Assembly: GCA_032229975.1 (NCBI GenBank)
Contig: JAVXVG010000018.1
Span: 1 to 64,000, forward strand
Reading direction: 5' to 3'
DNA length: 64,000 nt
Origin: JAIVGV01 sp032229975
GTDB lineage: Bacteria; Acidobacteriota; Blastocatellia; Pyrinomonadales; Pyrinomonadaceae
Every line of letters starts with the position of its first letter. The stretch's first letter is position 1. The translations under genes were made by a program, and so were the position numbers. Below, piece by piece: positions 8,388-16,430 of the stretch. The notes under the pieces were generated by a model, which saw nothing but the letters and a program-made list of their open reading frames with translations, was not told the DNA's origin and ran no database searches.

Positions 8388-10298
8388 ATGACGGAGAGGT
8401 GGCCCTGCCTGCATAGAGAGAAGACTTTTCGCTGGCGTTTCGGCGTGCTCGCCGCCGCGCTGCTGGCCCTCGTCGCGCTCATCCCGCAGGCGCATCTGTG
8501 CCTCACGCGCGGACACGACTGGCACGGCGCATACGCTTACTTCTACAGCGACGAGCCAGCCTACGCCGCATATCTGAACGCGCTTATCGACGGGCGAACG
8601 CGTCGCAACGATCCTTACACCGGCGCGGATGACGGGGATCAAAACAGGCCGCTCAATGAATCTCTCTTCTCGATCCAGTTCGCGCCCGCATACCTGCTCG
8701 CGCTCCCCGCACGCGCACTCGGTCTCGACGCATCGGCCATCTTCATACTGCTCATGCCACTCGTCGCAATAGGTTGCGCGCTCGCGATCTACTGGATGGC
8801 CGCCTCGATCACAGGCGACGAGCGCGCGAGTTTCGCGACGGTCTTCGTCGTGCTCTGCTTCGGCATACTCGTCTCAGGTCAAGGCTTCTTCGTCAACCTG
8901 CTCGGAGGCTTTAGCGGCTACATCTTCCTGCCCTTCCTGCGTCGCTACGTGCCCGGCCTCCCGCTCGTCTTCTTCCTTCTCTTCTGCGGCGCAACGTGGC
9001 GCGCACTCGCGAGCGAAACTTCACGCGTGCGGCTCGTCTCATCGCTCGCTGCGGGCGCGCTCTTCTGCGTGCTCATCTATTCATACTTCTACCACTGGAC
9101 TGCGGCGGCTGCGCTCGTCGCGTGTCTGGCCCCACTGTGGCTCGCCGCGCGACCGCGCGAGGAGAGACGCGCAGCCGCGACCTCTTTCGTCATCATCGGC
9201 GCAATCGCGCTCGTCTCACTTGCGCCCTACCTCTTGCTCATCTCGCACCGCGCGCCGACGACCGACGAAATGCAGGCCCTCACGCACACGCACGCGCCCG
9301 ATCTCTTTCGCGGCGTCGAGTTGCTCGCCGCGATCACTCTCATCTTGTTTGCATGGGGAGCACGACGCGGTCTCGTCCGTTGGCGAGAGCGCGAAGCCGT
9401 CTTCACCATCGCGCTCTCGCTCTCCGTGCTCGCAGTCTTCAACCAGCAGATCGTCACGGGTCTCGCGCTCCAGCCGATGCACTACGAGCAATACGTCGGC
9501 AACTACGTCGCGCTTCTCGCCTTCACCATCGTCTGCACGTTGCTCTGGCAAGGGCGCACGCAGAGCGTTGATACGCAACTCGCGATAGATTCCGACGAAG
9601 ACGCGCGGCCACCTGCTGAAACTCGCGCGCGGCCACTCGTGCCGCACAAGATTTGGATCACGGTCGCGCTCTGCGCGCTCGCGTGGGGCGCGTGCGATGC
9701 GTTGGAAACCACGCTGAGTTTCGCGCGACAGAACGCGAGGCACGACGACTGGCGCGCGGTCGTACGACGACTTGATGAACTCGCGCGCGAGTCTGCAAGC
9801 ACGGGACAGAGCGCGCATCCGGTCGTCTTCAACCCGGATGACTTTCGCATGGATCACGTCCCCGCCGATTCGTCTTGCGCCGTGCTGTGGGCCCCGCACA
9901 TGTTCAGTTATTCGAGCCTCACGCGCGCGGAGAACGAGCAGCGCGTCTTCCAATTTCTACACTTCGCCGGAGTGGCCCCGCGAGACTTCGCTGCAATGGG
10001 ACGCGATCAGGGCTTCCTACAATTTTCGATCTTCGGCTGGGAGCGCGCCAACCCGCGCCTCGCCATCGAGTTTCATCCCGTCACGCCGGAAGAGATCGCC
10101 GCGAAGCAGCGCGCCTACTCTTCTTACGTCGCCTTGCTCGAACAGAACTCACAACCTCCGCAACCTTTAATCAACTTCGTCGTCGTCTCCGACGATCAAT
10201 CCTTCAGTCGCGCCAACCTCGAACGCTTCTACATGCTCGCGGCAATCGAGCGCGTCGGCGCGCATACGATCTACCGCGCGACGCCGAAGCAGCCTTGA
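8388..10298 (+). CDS. Polytopic membrane protein, possible GT-C glycosyltransferase
   Basis: The protein of about 636 residues has one N-terminal helix, an extracytoplasmic segment with acidic motif YSDEPAYAAYLNALIDG, about ten further membrane helices and a soluble C-terminal domain of about 200 residues. An acidic DE-x-x-Y motif in the first loop is typical of GT-C-fold enzymes using lipid-linked sugars, but overall identity is too vague for a firm call. The start is uncertain: an in-frame ATG at 8337 adds 17 residues, while a TATACT box at 8350 would fit translation from 8388. It stands alone, convergent with the ligase gene, with no terminator visible between them. Confidence 0.7.
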   Translation: MTERWPCLHREKTFRWRFGVLAAALLALVALIPQAHLCLTRGHDWHGAYAYFYSDEPAYAAYLNALIDGRTRRNDPYTGADDGDQNRPLNESLFSIQFAPAYLLALPARALGLDASAIFILLMPLVAIGCALAIYWMAASITGDERASFATVFVVLCFGILVSGQGFFVNLLGGFSGYIFLPFLRRYVPGLPLVFFLLFCGATWRALASETSRVRLVSSLAAGALFCVLIYSYFYHWTAAAALVACLAPLWLAARPREERRAAATSFVIIGAIALVSLAPYLLLISHRAPTTDEMQALTHTHAPDLFRGVELLAAITLILFAWGARRGLVRWREREAVFTIALSLSVLAVFNQQIVTGLALQPMHYEQYVGNYVALLAFTIVCTLLWQGRTQSVDTQLAIDSDEDARPPAETRARPLVPHKIWITVALCALAWGACDALETTLSFARQNARHDDWRAVVRRLDELARESASTGQSAHPVVFNPDDFRMDHVPADSSCAVLWAPHMFSYSSLTRAENEQRVFQFLHFAGVAPRDFAAMGRDQGFLQFSIFGWERANPRLAIEFHPVTPEEIAAKQRAYSSYVALLEQNSQPPQPLINFVVVSDDQSFSRANLERFYMLAAIERVGAHTIYRATPKQP

Positions 10299-10346
10299 TG
10301 CTGTTTTATTCTGTCGATGCGGGCGTGGGATGAGAATGATTTTGAT

Positions 10347-12101
10347 CTACGGGCCGCTCGCTGCGGCGAGTCGTCGCACGGCTTCGAGCGTGTCGATCTC
10401 ATCGGCAGTCTTGTCATCGCGCAGTCGGAGGATGCGCGGGAAGCGAAGGGCGTAGCCGCTCTTGTGCCGCTTCGATTCTTGCACGCGGTCGAAGGTCACT
10501 TCCAAAACGATCTTCGGTTCAACTGTTCGCACGCGACCGTGCGCGAACTCCTGCAAGGTGTGCGCGCGAAACCACTCGGTCAACTCCGTTAGCTCCGCGT
10601 CGGTCAAACCGGAATAGGCTTTGCCGACGTTCAAGAGTTCCGCATCCTCCTCGGAGCGACGCACGGCGAAGGTGTAATCCGAAAGTAGATTTCTGCGCTT
10701 GCCGTGCCCGACCTCGACCGCCGTCACAACCACGTCGAGCGTGGCGAGCGCGCGCTTGAGTTTCAACCACTCACGCCCGCGCTTGCCCGGCTTGTAGGTC
10801 GCGCGCGGGTCTTTGATCATCAGGCCTTCGTTGCCACGCGCGCGCGCCGCGTCGAACTCCGCATCGAGTTCGTTCGCATCATTGATACGCTTCGCAACCG
10901 AGAGTCGCAGCGTGCCGACGTTCTTCTCGGTGGCCCCTTCGTCGATCTTCTCGATGAGACTTTCAAGCACGCGGCGACGCTCGCTCAGAGGTTCGTCAAA
11001 CAGCACGCGCCCATCGGCGTAGAGCACGTCGTAGGCGACGAAGACGACGGGAATCCCGGCGAGCATCTCATCACTCACCGTTTTGCGACCGAGCCGCTTT
11101 TGCATCTCCGCGAAGGGGAGAATCACAGAGCCGCGCGCGGGCAGAATCTCTCCGTCGAGGATCGCGTCGGTCGAAAGTTGTTTGAGTGGCCCGACGAGTT
11201 CGGGGAAGCGATGCGTCACCTCGTCGAGCGTGCGCGTGTAGAGCGCGACGCGCGTCCCTTCGACGTGCGCCTGCCCGCGTATGCCGTCGAACTTGTCTTC
11301 GACGAAGAACTCGGCGGGCATCGTGCGTGCAACGTCTGCAAGATCAGTTGCGGCTGTGGCGAGCATGAACTTGATCGGATGAAAGAGCCGCATCGAAACA
11401 TTGGCGAGATCGTCGCGGCGCGCGCGCAGGGCCGCCTCGCCGATGTCGCCGACGAGCATGTTGACGCGCGCCACGTCGGCGAGCGGTCTTTCAAACGCGC
11501 GCGCGATCGAATCCTCGACCAAGCCCTCCTGCAAGCCAATGCGCAGATCGCCGACGAGGAACTTGACGAGATATTTCGCTTCAATCGGCGTCGCCCGTCG
11601 CAACGCTTCGACAAGCACGGCCCTCTTGTTCTTCGTCCCGCGCGTCTCGCTCAAGCTCTCAATCAGACTCTCGACTTCGGCAAGCGTGAACGTCGGCTTG
11701 ATGATTTCGCCGCGCCCCACTTCATCGAACGCTTCCCGCGCGACCTCGCCCGAATCGCCGAGGCGCACGTAGCGCGGGCGCAAATTCTCAACGTCAAGAC
11801 CCGTGACTTCCGAGATCGCGTCGCGCAACATTCCGCCGCCGACGTTCGTCGTGCGCGCATCGTTCAAAGCGAACTGATGGCCGGCGAAGCAGCGCGCGGC
11901 GCGCACGAGATCATCATCGTCAAGCGTATGGAAGTACGCGCCGAGCAGCCGGGCCTTCTCCAACTTCTTCGTCGTCGCCGCGACCGTATCAGCCACGCGC
12001 GCGAACGCTTCGAGCGCGCCCATCGCATGCGTCTGCGCGTCGTCGTGCTGCGCAACTGCGTCAGTCTTGTTCGTGTCCGAAACTTTTTTGCCGCGCGCCA
12101 T
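10347..12101 (-). CDS. lig: ATP-dependent DNA ligase
   Basis: The 584-residue protein has the three ligase domains in order. The N-terminal helical DNA-binding domain is residues 30-235. The nucleotidyltransferase domain has the adenylated lysine in EDK270-FDGIR, then DGEILP and EGLMIKDP. The OB domain has LKLKR and ends in RFPRI. This is the archaeal/LigB-like bacterial type that seals nicks with ATP, distinct from the essential NAD-dependent LigA. Its ATG lies 3 bases after the stop of the BtuF-like gene, so the two are co-transcribed. No Ku or LigD-type partner is nearby; a repair role is inferred. Confidence 0.92.
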   Translation of the reverse strand: MARGKKVSDTNKTDAVAQHDDAQTHAMGALEAFARVADTVAATTKKLEKARLLGAYFHTLDDDDLVRAARCFAGHQFALNDARTTNVGGGMLRDAISEVTGLDVENLRPRYVRLGDSGEVAREAFDEVGRGEIIKPTFTLAEVESLIESLSETRGTKNKRAVLVEALRRATPIEAKYLVKFLVGDLRIGLQEGLVEDSIARAFERPLADVARVNMLVGDIGEAALRARRDDLANVSMRLFHPIKFMLATAATDLADVARTMPAEFFVEDKFDGIRGQAHVEGTRVALYTRTLDEVTHRFPELVGPLKQLSTDAILDGEILPARGSVILPFAEMQKRLGRKTVSDEMLAGIPVVFVAYDVLYADGRVLFDEPLSERRRVLESLIEKIDEGATEKNVGTLRLSVAKRINDANELDAEFDAARARGNEGLMIKDPRATYKPGKRGREWLKLKRALATLDVVVTAVEVGHGKRRNLLSDYTFAVRRSEEDAELLNVGKAYSGLTDAELTELTEWFRAHTLQEFAHGRVRTVEPKIVLEVTFDRVQESKRHKSGYALRFPRILRLRDDKTADEIDTLEAVRRLAAASGP

Positions 12102-12104
12102 GAT

Positions 12105-13052
12105 CTACGTCTTCATCAATGCCACATCGACGCGGACGGCTTCGTGCTCTTCGGGCGCACCGAAAATTTCGGGGTGGAGTATGCGCGCGAGTATCTCCGC
12201 GCCGCGCACTGTGCGGGGGCCGGGACGACTGAAATAAGAAGTGGCATCGGCGGCCCAGACTTCGTTCGCTTTCGTCGCTGCGAGATCGTGCCAGCCCTCT
12301 GGTAGTCGCGCCTGCGCGAGCGCGCGCAGCGTGTCCTCTGTGTAGTAGCCGCATGGAGCAAGAATAATCTTTTCCGGATCGTAGGCGCGCAACTCTTCGG
12401 CGGTTGTCGTGGTGGAATTTTTTCCGGCTCGACCGAAGGAAGCCTCGCCGCCTGCGAAGGCCACTTGCTCTGGAACCCAGTGGCCGGGGAGAAACGGCGG
12501 CTCAAGCCATTCGAGGACGAGCGTGCGCGGGCGCGTGTGCGTTTCGGTCAAGGCGAGTGCGAGCGCGTCGAGGCGCGTGGTGAGATCGCGGACGAGTCTG
12601 ATGGCTTCGGCGTCGCGCGAGGTGAGCGAGCCGACGGTGCGGACGTTTGAGAAGATGTCTTCGATGGTGTTCGGCTCAAGCGAGACGACTTTGATCTGCG
12701 CGTCGAACATTCGCGCCGCAGCTTGCTCGACCGTCTTGTAGCTGACGGCGCAGACTTCGCAGAGTTCTTGCGTGAGTATGAGATCGGGTTTTAGATCGCG
12801 CAGGAGTTCTTCGTCCAAGTCGTAGATCGAGCCGTGACCGTCGAGTTGTGATCGAACGGCGTGATCGATCTCCGCGCTCGTCATCGACTGATGCGAGATG
12901 CGGCTCGCGGTGAGGATCGGCTTGCCGACGACTTCCGCAGGGTAGTCGCATTCGTGCGTAACGCCGACGAGCGCATCGGCGAGTCCGAGCGCGCAGACAA
13001 TCTCGGTCGCCGAAGGGAGCAGCGAGACGATGCGTGGCGGCGTTGTGCTCAT
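12105..13052 (-). CDS. Cobalamin/iron ABC-type substrate-binding protein, BtuF-like
   Basis: The 315-residue protein matches periplasmic binding proteins of the BtuF/FepB class: RIVSLLPSATEIVCALGLAD at the N-terminus, LKPDLILTQELCEVCAVSY in the first lobe, and YDPEKIILAPCGY in the second. Family members bind vitamin B12 or iron chelates. This copy has no signal peptide and no permease or ATPase beside it, so it may act in the cytoplasm or serve another role. I chose ATG 13052 (GAGG 6 bases upstream) over the TTG one codon earlier. No cobalamin riboswitch is visible upstream. The DNA ligase gene follows after 3 bases. Confidence 0.8.
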   Translation of the reverse strand: MSTTPPRIVSLLPSATEIVCALGLADALVGVTHECDYPAEVVGKPILTASRISHQSMTSAEIDHAVRSQLDGHGSIYDLDEELLRDLKPDLILTQELCEVCAVSYKTVEQAAARMFDAQIKVVSLEPNTIEDIFSNVRTVGSLTSRDAEAIRLVRDLTTRLDALALALTETHTRPRTLVLEWLEPPFLPGHWVPEQVAFAGGEASFGRAGKNSTTTTAEELRAYDPEKIILAPCGYYTEDTLRALAQARLPEGWHDLAATKANEVWAADATSYFSRPGPRTVRGAEILARILHPEIFGAPEEHEAVRVDVALMKT

Positions 13053-13066
13053 CAATAACCTCTGAA

Positions 13067-13125
13067 GTCAAGAGTCTGGAGTCGGAGATGTTTGACGAGT
13101 TGACTCTCGACTCCAGACCTCAGAC
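13067..13125. repeat. Heptamer inverted repeat, GTCnnGA family
   Basis: Left heptamers GTCAAGA, GTCTGGA, GTCGGAG (from 13067) pair imperfectly with 13105-13125. The right side continues in heptamers to 13135 (reverse complement GTCCGGA, GTCTGAG). It lies between the divergent starts at 13052 and 13319. The same family recurs at 14451. Bases 13141-13300 show nothing recognisable. Confidence 0.75.
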
Positions 13126-13318
13126 TCCGGACTCGAATGAGAGGTTCGCCCGCGCGCGGCGGGCTGTCAAGGAGAGCAAGAAGTCGTGCGGCCCTCAATG
13201 TAATTCTTGAGCGTGTTCGAGAGTGTTCGTGCGTCGCGTCTTTGTGTGGCGTCGCAGCAGCGCGTACAATCACTGTCTTCGTCGAGAACGTTACTAATCA
13301 GAAGGGGAACGGATCATC

Positions 13319-14017
13319 TTGAGAGACAAGCCGACCAATCTGCCGCAGACACGGCCCGGCGGCGAGCCGTTGAAACCTTTGACGGACGTGCTGCTCGAAA
13401 GGCGTGCGACGGGTGAGTTCTTGCCGGACGAAGTGCCGGAGAAATATCTGAACGCGATCCTCGAACTCGGCGCGCAGGCCCCCTCCGGGTATAATTTGCA
13501 GCCGTGGCGTTTCATCGTCGTACGCGGCGCGGAGAATCGAAAGCGACTCCAGTCGGTCGCTTTCAATCAGCCGAAGATCGGGCAGGCCCCTGTCATTGTC
13601 ATCTTCGTCGGCATGAAGCAGGAGTGGAAGAAGCGCGCTGATGAAGTTTTCCGCGAGGGCGCAGAGCGCGGCGCGGGGAAGATGGATGCGTGGGAAGGCT
13701 ATCGCGATAGCGCGATCGGATTCATTGAAGGGATGCAGCACTTGCCGACGTGGGTTAATCGTCACACGATGATCGCGTTCACGACGATGATGATCGCGGC
13801 TGAAGCATACGGCTTCGACACCGCGCCGATGGAGGGCTTCGACGCGGCAGGCGTGAAGCGCGAGTTCGGGCTGCCGGAAGAGGCGGAGGTCGTCGGGCTG
13901 CTGGCTATCGGTCGCGCGGCGGGCGCGGAGAAGCCCTACCCCGGTCGCTTCGAGCTATCGCGCATCGTCTATAGCGAGCGTTACGGCGAAGGGTGGAAAA
14001 GCAACGATGAAGTATGA
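13319..14017 (+). CDS. Nitroreductase family protein
   Basis: The 232-residue FMN-dependent nitroreductase-like protein begins at TTG 13319 with AAGGGG upstream. The family pattern is clear: LLERRATGEFLPDEVPE (FMN-phosphate Arg/Ser region), LGAQAPSGYNLQPWRFIVV, the central dimer helices, and the late VVGLLAIGRAAG glycine motif. Such enzymes reduce nitro compounds or quinones with NAD(P)H. The last codons (S-N-D-E-V-stop) lie in the left arm of a heptamer hairpin, so the C-terminal tail appears to derive from the repeat. The VOC gene follows 65 bases later on the same strand. Confidence 0.88.
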   Translation: MRDKPTNLPQTRPGGEPLKPLTDVLLERRATGEFLPDEVPEKYLNAILELGAQAPSGYNLQPWRFIVVRGAENRKRLQSVAFNQPKIGQAPVIVIFVGMKQEWKKRADEVFREGAERGAGKMDAWEGYRDSAIGFIEGMQHLPTWVNRHTMIAFTTMMIAAEAYGFDTAPMEGFDAAGVKREFGLPEEAEVVGLLAIGRAAGAEKPYPGRFELSRIVYSERYGEGWKSNDEV

Positions 14018-14066
14018 ACGATGAACTGGAGACAAAATAGTTTTTACTTCATCGTTCATCGTTTGT
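14003..14066. repeat. Heptamer inverted repeat, AACGATG family
   Basis: In-phase heptamers AACGATG, AAGTATG, AACGATG run from 14003 through the nitroreductase stop (14015-14017). The right side (14044-14066) carries TTCATCGTT text complementary to them. The loop region GACAAAATAGT resembles that of the 8174 and 31197 copies. Confidence 0.75.
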
Positions 14067-14082
14067 TCTCGGAGTTGAATCA

Positions 14083-14445
14083 ATGGCGGAGCAGATTGAG
14101 TCGCGTTTCGGAGGCGTGGTCGATCACGTGGCGGTGCGCTGCGAGGATTTGACGCGCGACGTGCGCGAGTATGAGCGCATCGGCTTCACGCTCGAAACGC
14201 TCTATGAGGATTGGGCGATGATGCGCGACCCGCGCGGGTTCGGGCTGGCCCTCTTGCCGCCCGCGTCGAAGCATCCGCCGCATCTTGGTTTGCGCGTCGA
14301 ATCGCGCGAGGAGTTGGAAGAGTTTGCGCGGCGCGAAGGACGGGCCCTCAAGGAGCATCGCGACCGCACGGTCTCTTTCTACACGAAGGGCGTGGGCGGG
14401 CAGGTGGTCGAAGTGATCTACTACCCGCCGGACTACAAAAAATAG
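14083..14445 (+). CDS. VOC (glyoxalase-like) family protein
   Basis: The 120-residue protein is a single vicinal-oxygen-chelate module. It opens with GVVDHVAVRCEDLTRDVREYE (first beta-alpha unit with a metal-type His), continues with LGLRVESREELEEF and VSFYTKGVGGQVVEVIYY (strand with the typical Glu ligand). VOC proteins are metal-dependent dioxygenases, isomerases or resistance proteins; one module implies dimerisation. The substrate cannot be told. It sits between two heptamer hairpins in a co-directional run nitroreductase - VOC - tatA - tatC. Confidence 0.85.
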   Translation: MAEQIESRFGGVVDHVAVRCEDLTRDVREYERIGFTLETLYEDWAMMRDPRGFGLALLPPASKHPPHLGLRVESREELEEFARREGRALKEHRDRTVSFYTKGVGGQVVEVIYYPPDYKK

Positions 14446-14450
14446 TCGTC

Positions 14451-14521
14451 AGTCCGGAGTCAAGAGTCTAAAGCCTTAGCAAGAGATTCGACTCCGCACT
14501 CCAGACTTACGACTCCGGACT
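14451..14521. repeat. Heptamer inverted repeat, GTCnnGA family, abutting tatA start
   Basis: Arms 14451-14469 and 14503-14521 pair at 16 of 19 positions. Heptamers are GTCCGGA, GTCAAGA, GTCTAAA. The right arm ends 3 bases before the tatA ATG and occupies the place where a Shine-Dalgarno sequence would be. Confidence 0.8.
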
Positions 14522-14524
14522 TTT

Positions 14525-14992
14525 ATGACACTACTTTTTCTCGAATCGGTGGGAACGACGGAGCTGCTGGTGATCCTCATCGCCGCGCTTGTCCTCTTCG
14601 GGCCACGCAAGCTGCCGGAACTGAGTCGCTCATTGGGCAAGGGCCTGAGTGAGTTCAAGCGCGCGTCCGATGAGTTCAAGCAAACGTGGGAGCGCGAGGT
14701 CAGCTTTGAAACTTCAGAGCGCGAGCGTCGCGTCGGTGATGCGATGTTGCCGCCGGAGAATCAGCGCGCGGAAATTAACGCGAGTAACATGATCGCTTCG
14801 TCTTCGGTCGCGCCCGAAGCGCAGACGGGCGCGAACACCATCGCGCGCGGCGCGGGCGATCACACGGGCGAGCCGACGATGTTCGCCCCTGTTGACTCAA
14901 CTACGATAGGCACGAACGGAACGGACGCGAGCGCGCGGCGAGACACGACGGAGATCGCGCCGCAGTCGCCGCACAAAGCCGACTGGCTCTAG
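14525..14992 (+). CDS. tatA: Sec-independent protein translocase subunit TatA/TatB
   Basis: The protein has 155 residues. The N-terminal helix ELLVILIAALVLFGPRKLPEL contains the conserved FGP-x-K-LPE hinge, followed by an amphipathic helix (GKGLSEFKRASDEFK) and a disordered acidic tail of about 100 residues. TatA forms the protein-conducting assembly of the twin-arginine pathway. The tail is longer than in typical TatA, and TatB-type function is possible because only one TatA/B-like gene precedes tatC. The ATG lies 3 bases behind a hairpin and no Shine-Dalgarno sequence is visible. tatC follows directly, so the two form an operon. Confidence 0.92.
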   Translation: MTLLFLESVGTTELLVILIAALVLFGPRKLPELSRSLGKGLSEFKRASDEFKQTWEREVSFETSERERRVGDAMLPPENQRAEINASNMIASSSVAPEAQTGANTIARGAGDHTGEPTMFAPVDSTTIGTNGTDASARRDTTEIAPQSPHKADWL

Positions 14993-15030
14993 AGTTGGCC
15001 CTCGCTGGTTTTCCTCTTCGCGCGCTTGAA

Positions 15031-16110
15031 ATGGCTTCGACGCTTTTAGATGGTGAGAATGATCGAGAGGAGCGCGAGTCGCTGCTCGGCGGTCAGATGT
15101 CTTTCCTCGATCACCTCGACGAGCTGCGCCGACGCCTCATTCGCTCCGCCATCTTCGTCTTCGTCGCCTTCTTCCTCTGCTGGTGGGTCTCCGACTATAT
15201 CTACAACTTCCTCGCGCGCCCGGTGCGCGTCGCGCTCGCCAACGCGCAGCGTCGCCAACTTCCGCTCGGTGGTCTCACCGGCAACGAAGCCGTCCAGCCG
15301 CTCAGCAGTGCGAAGGAGAACGACACGGGCCGCTACGTCTTCGCGGAGACAACGAAGCTCGGCGCGAGCGTCATCCCCGTCGGCGCATCCGTCATGGCCC
15401 GTGTCACGCGCGACGCGCAGGGCCAGCTCGGACTCTTCACCGACGAGCCGCTGTTTGCGGGCAACACGATCATCCCGAAAGGCGTGCGCCTGCCCTTCGA
15501 TGTGAACGCTAAACCCGACGCGCTCCCCGGCATCGACGATCGCCTCATCGTCAACACGGCCATCGAGCCTTTCTCGCTCTACGTCAAGGTCTCGCTCTAT
15601 GCGGCGATCGGCCTGTCAATTCCCTTCCTGCTCTGGCAAATCTGGGCGTTCGTCGCGCCCGGCCTCTATCCGCACGAGCGTTCCTACGCGCTGCCCTTCA
15701 TCGTGCTCTCGTCGGTCGCCTTCATCATCGGTGCGGCGTTCGCTTACTACGTCATCTTTCCCCCGGCGGCCGCCTACCTGCTCGGACTCGGTCAGGACTT
15801 CCGTCTGCTCTTGAAAGCCGACGACTACTTCGACTTCATCATCCTCATCATGCTCGGCATGGGACTCGTCTTCCAGATGCCCGCGATCACTTACGTGCTC
15901 GCTCGCATCGGCATCGTCACCGCCGGGTGGCTCGTGCGCGTCTGGAAAGTTTCGCTCATCGTTATCCTCGTCGCCGCCGCCGTGCTCTCGCCCACCAACG
16001 ACGTGCCCAACATGATGCTCTTCGCCGCACCAATGCTCGTCCTCTACGTCGTCTCGATCTTCATCGCGTGGGCCTTTGGCAAGAAGCGCAGGGCGACGGC
16101 GAGCGGGTGA
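15031..16110 (+). CDS. tatC: Twin-arginine translocase receptor TatC, with long periplasmic insertion
   Basis: The protein has about 359 residues; TatC is usually about 250. The signature FLDHLDELRRRL begins at about residue 24, followed by helix 1. Helices 2-6 include PFLLWQIWAFVAPGLYPHER, the site that recognises the RR signal peptide, and the late SPTNDVPNM motif. Between helix 1 and helix 2, about 130 residues replace the usual short loop, an insertion near 90 residues rich in beta-type text (VSTT-like, GASVMARVTRDAQG). The start is uncertain: TTG 14995, ATG 15031 and ATG 15097 are in frame, none with a good ribosome site. Confidence 0.9.
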   Translation: MASTLLDGENDREERESLLGGQMSFLDHLDELRRRLIRSAIFVFVAFFLCWWVSDYIYNFLARPVRVALANAQRRQLPLGGLTGNEAVQPLSSAKENDTGRYVFAETTKLGASVIPVGASVMARVTRDAQGQLGLFTDEPLFAGNTIIPKGVRLPFDVNAKPDALPGIDDRLIVNTAIEPFSLYVKVSLYAAIGLSIPFLLWQIWAFVAPGLYPHERSYALPFIVLSSVAFIIGAAFAYYVIFPPAAAYLLGLGQDFRLLLKADDYFDFIILIMLGMGLVFQMPAITYVLARIGIVTAGWLVRVWKVSLIVILVAAAVLSPTNDVPNMMLFAAPMLVLYVVSIFIAWAFGKKRRATASG

Positions 16111-16187
16111 AGGGTGAGCTGAACCGCGAACGCGCAAGACGCAGAATCTGCGGCTTTTCAGGCAACTTCGCACCCGCGCCTCGCATC

Positions 16188-16216
16188 TTGACCTTGTCCG
16201 GCTGAGACTCTAAAAT
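16188..16216 (+). promoter_or_regulatory. Promoter for the GWxTD gene
   Basis: TTGACC (16188-16193), a 17-base spacer and TAAAAT (16211-16216) match a housekeeping sigma promoter at 11 of 12 consensus positions except the last bases. It implies a leader of about 205 bases before the ATG at 16431. A weak hairpin with GCTTTT at 16139-16157 may end the tat operon. Confidence 0.75.
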
Positions 16217-16430
16217 CCGTGGTCTGAAAGTCGGGCGATGCTTCGGCTCAATGCCTTATGAGGCTGTTCGAGACGAATGCGTCGCCGTTTTAACGACCGC
16301 CGGTCGAATCATCCGAAGGGTCTCGTTCCTCCGACACACGCCGCCGCCCCGAAAGCCTTTCAGGTGCGCGGCTCGCAAAAGCAACAGATCGTTTCGCGTC
16401 TTTCACGCCGAACCGACAGGAGTTTTATTC

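Noticed and set aside
10704..12305. A 533-residue plus-strand frame opposite the DNA ligase and BtuF-like genes
   Set aside because: It has no motif, signal or ribosome site, and runs opposite two clear genes. GC-rich codons with C or G at the third base create such antisense frames throughout.
13053..13318. Cobalamin riboswitch before the BtuF-like gene
   Set aside because: I found no B12-box-like conserved text; the spacer is occupied by the heptamer hairpin.
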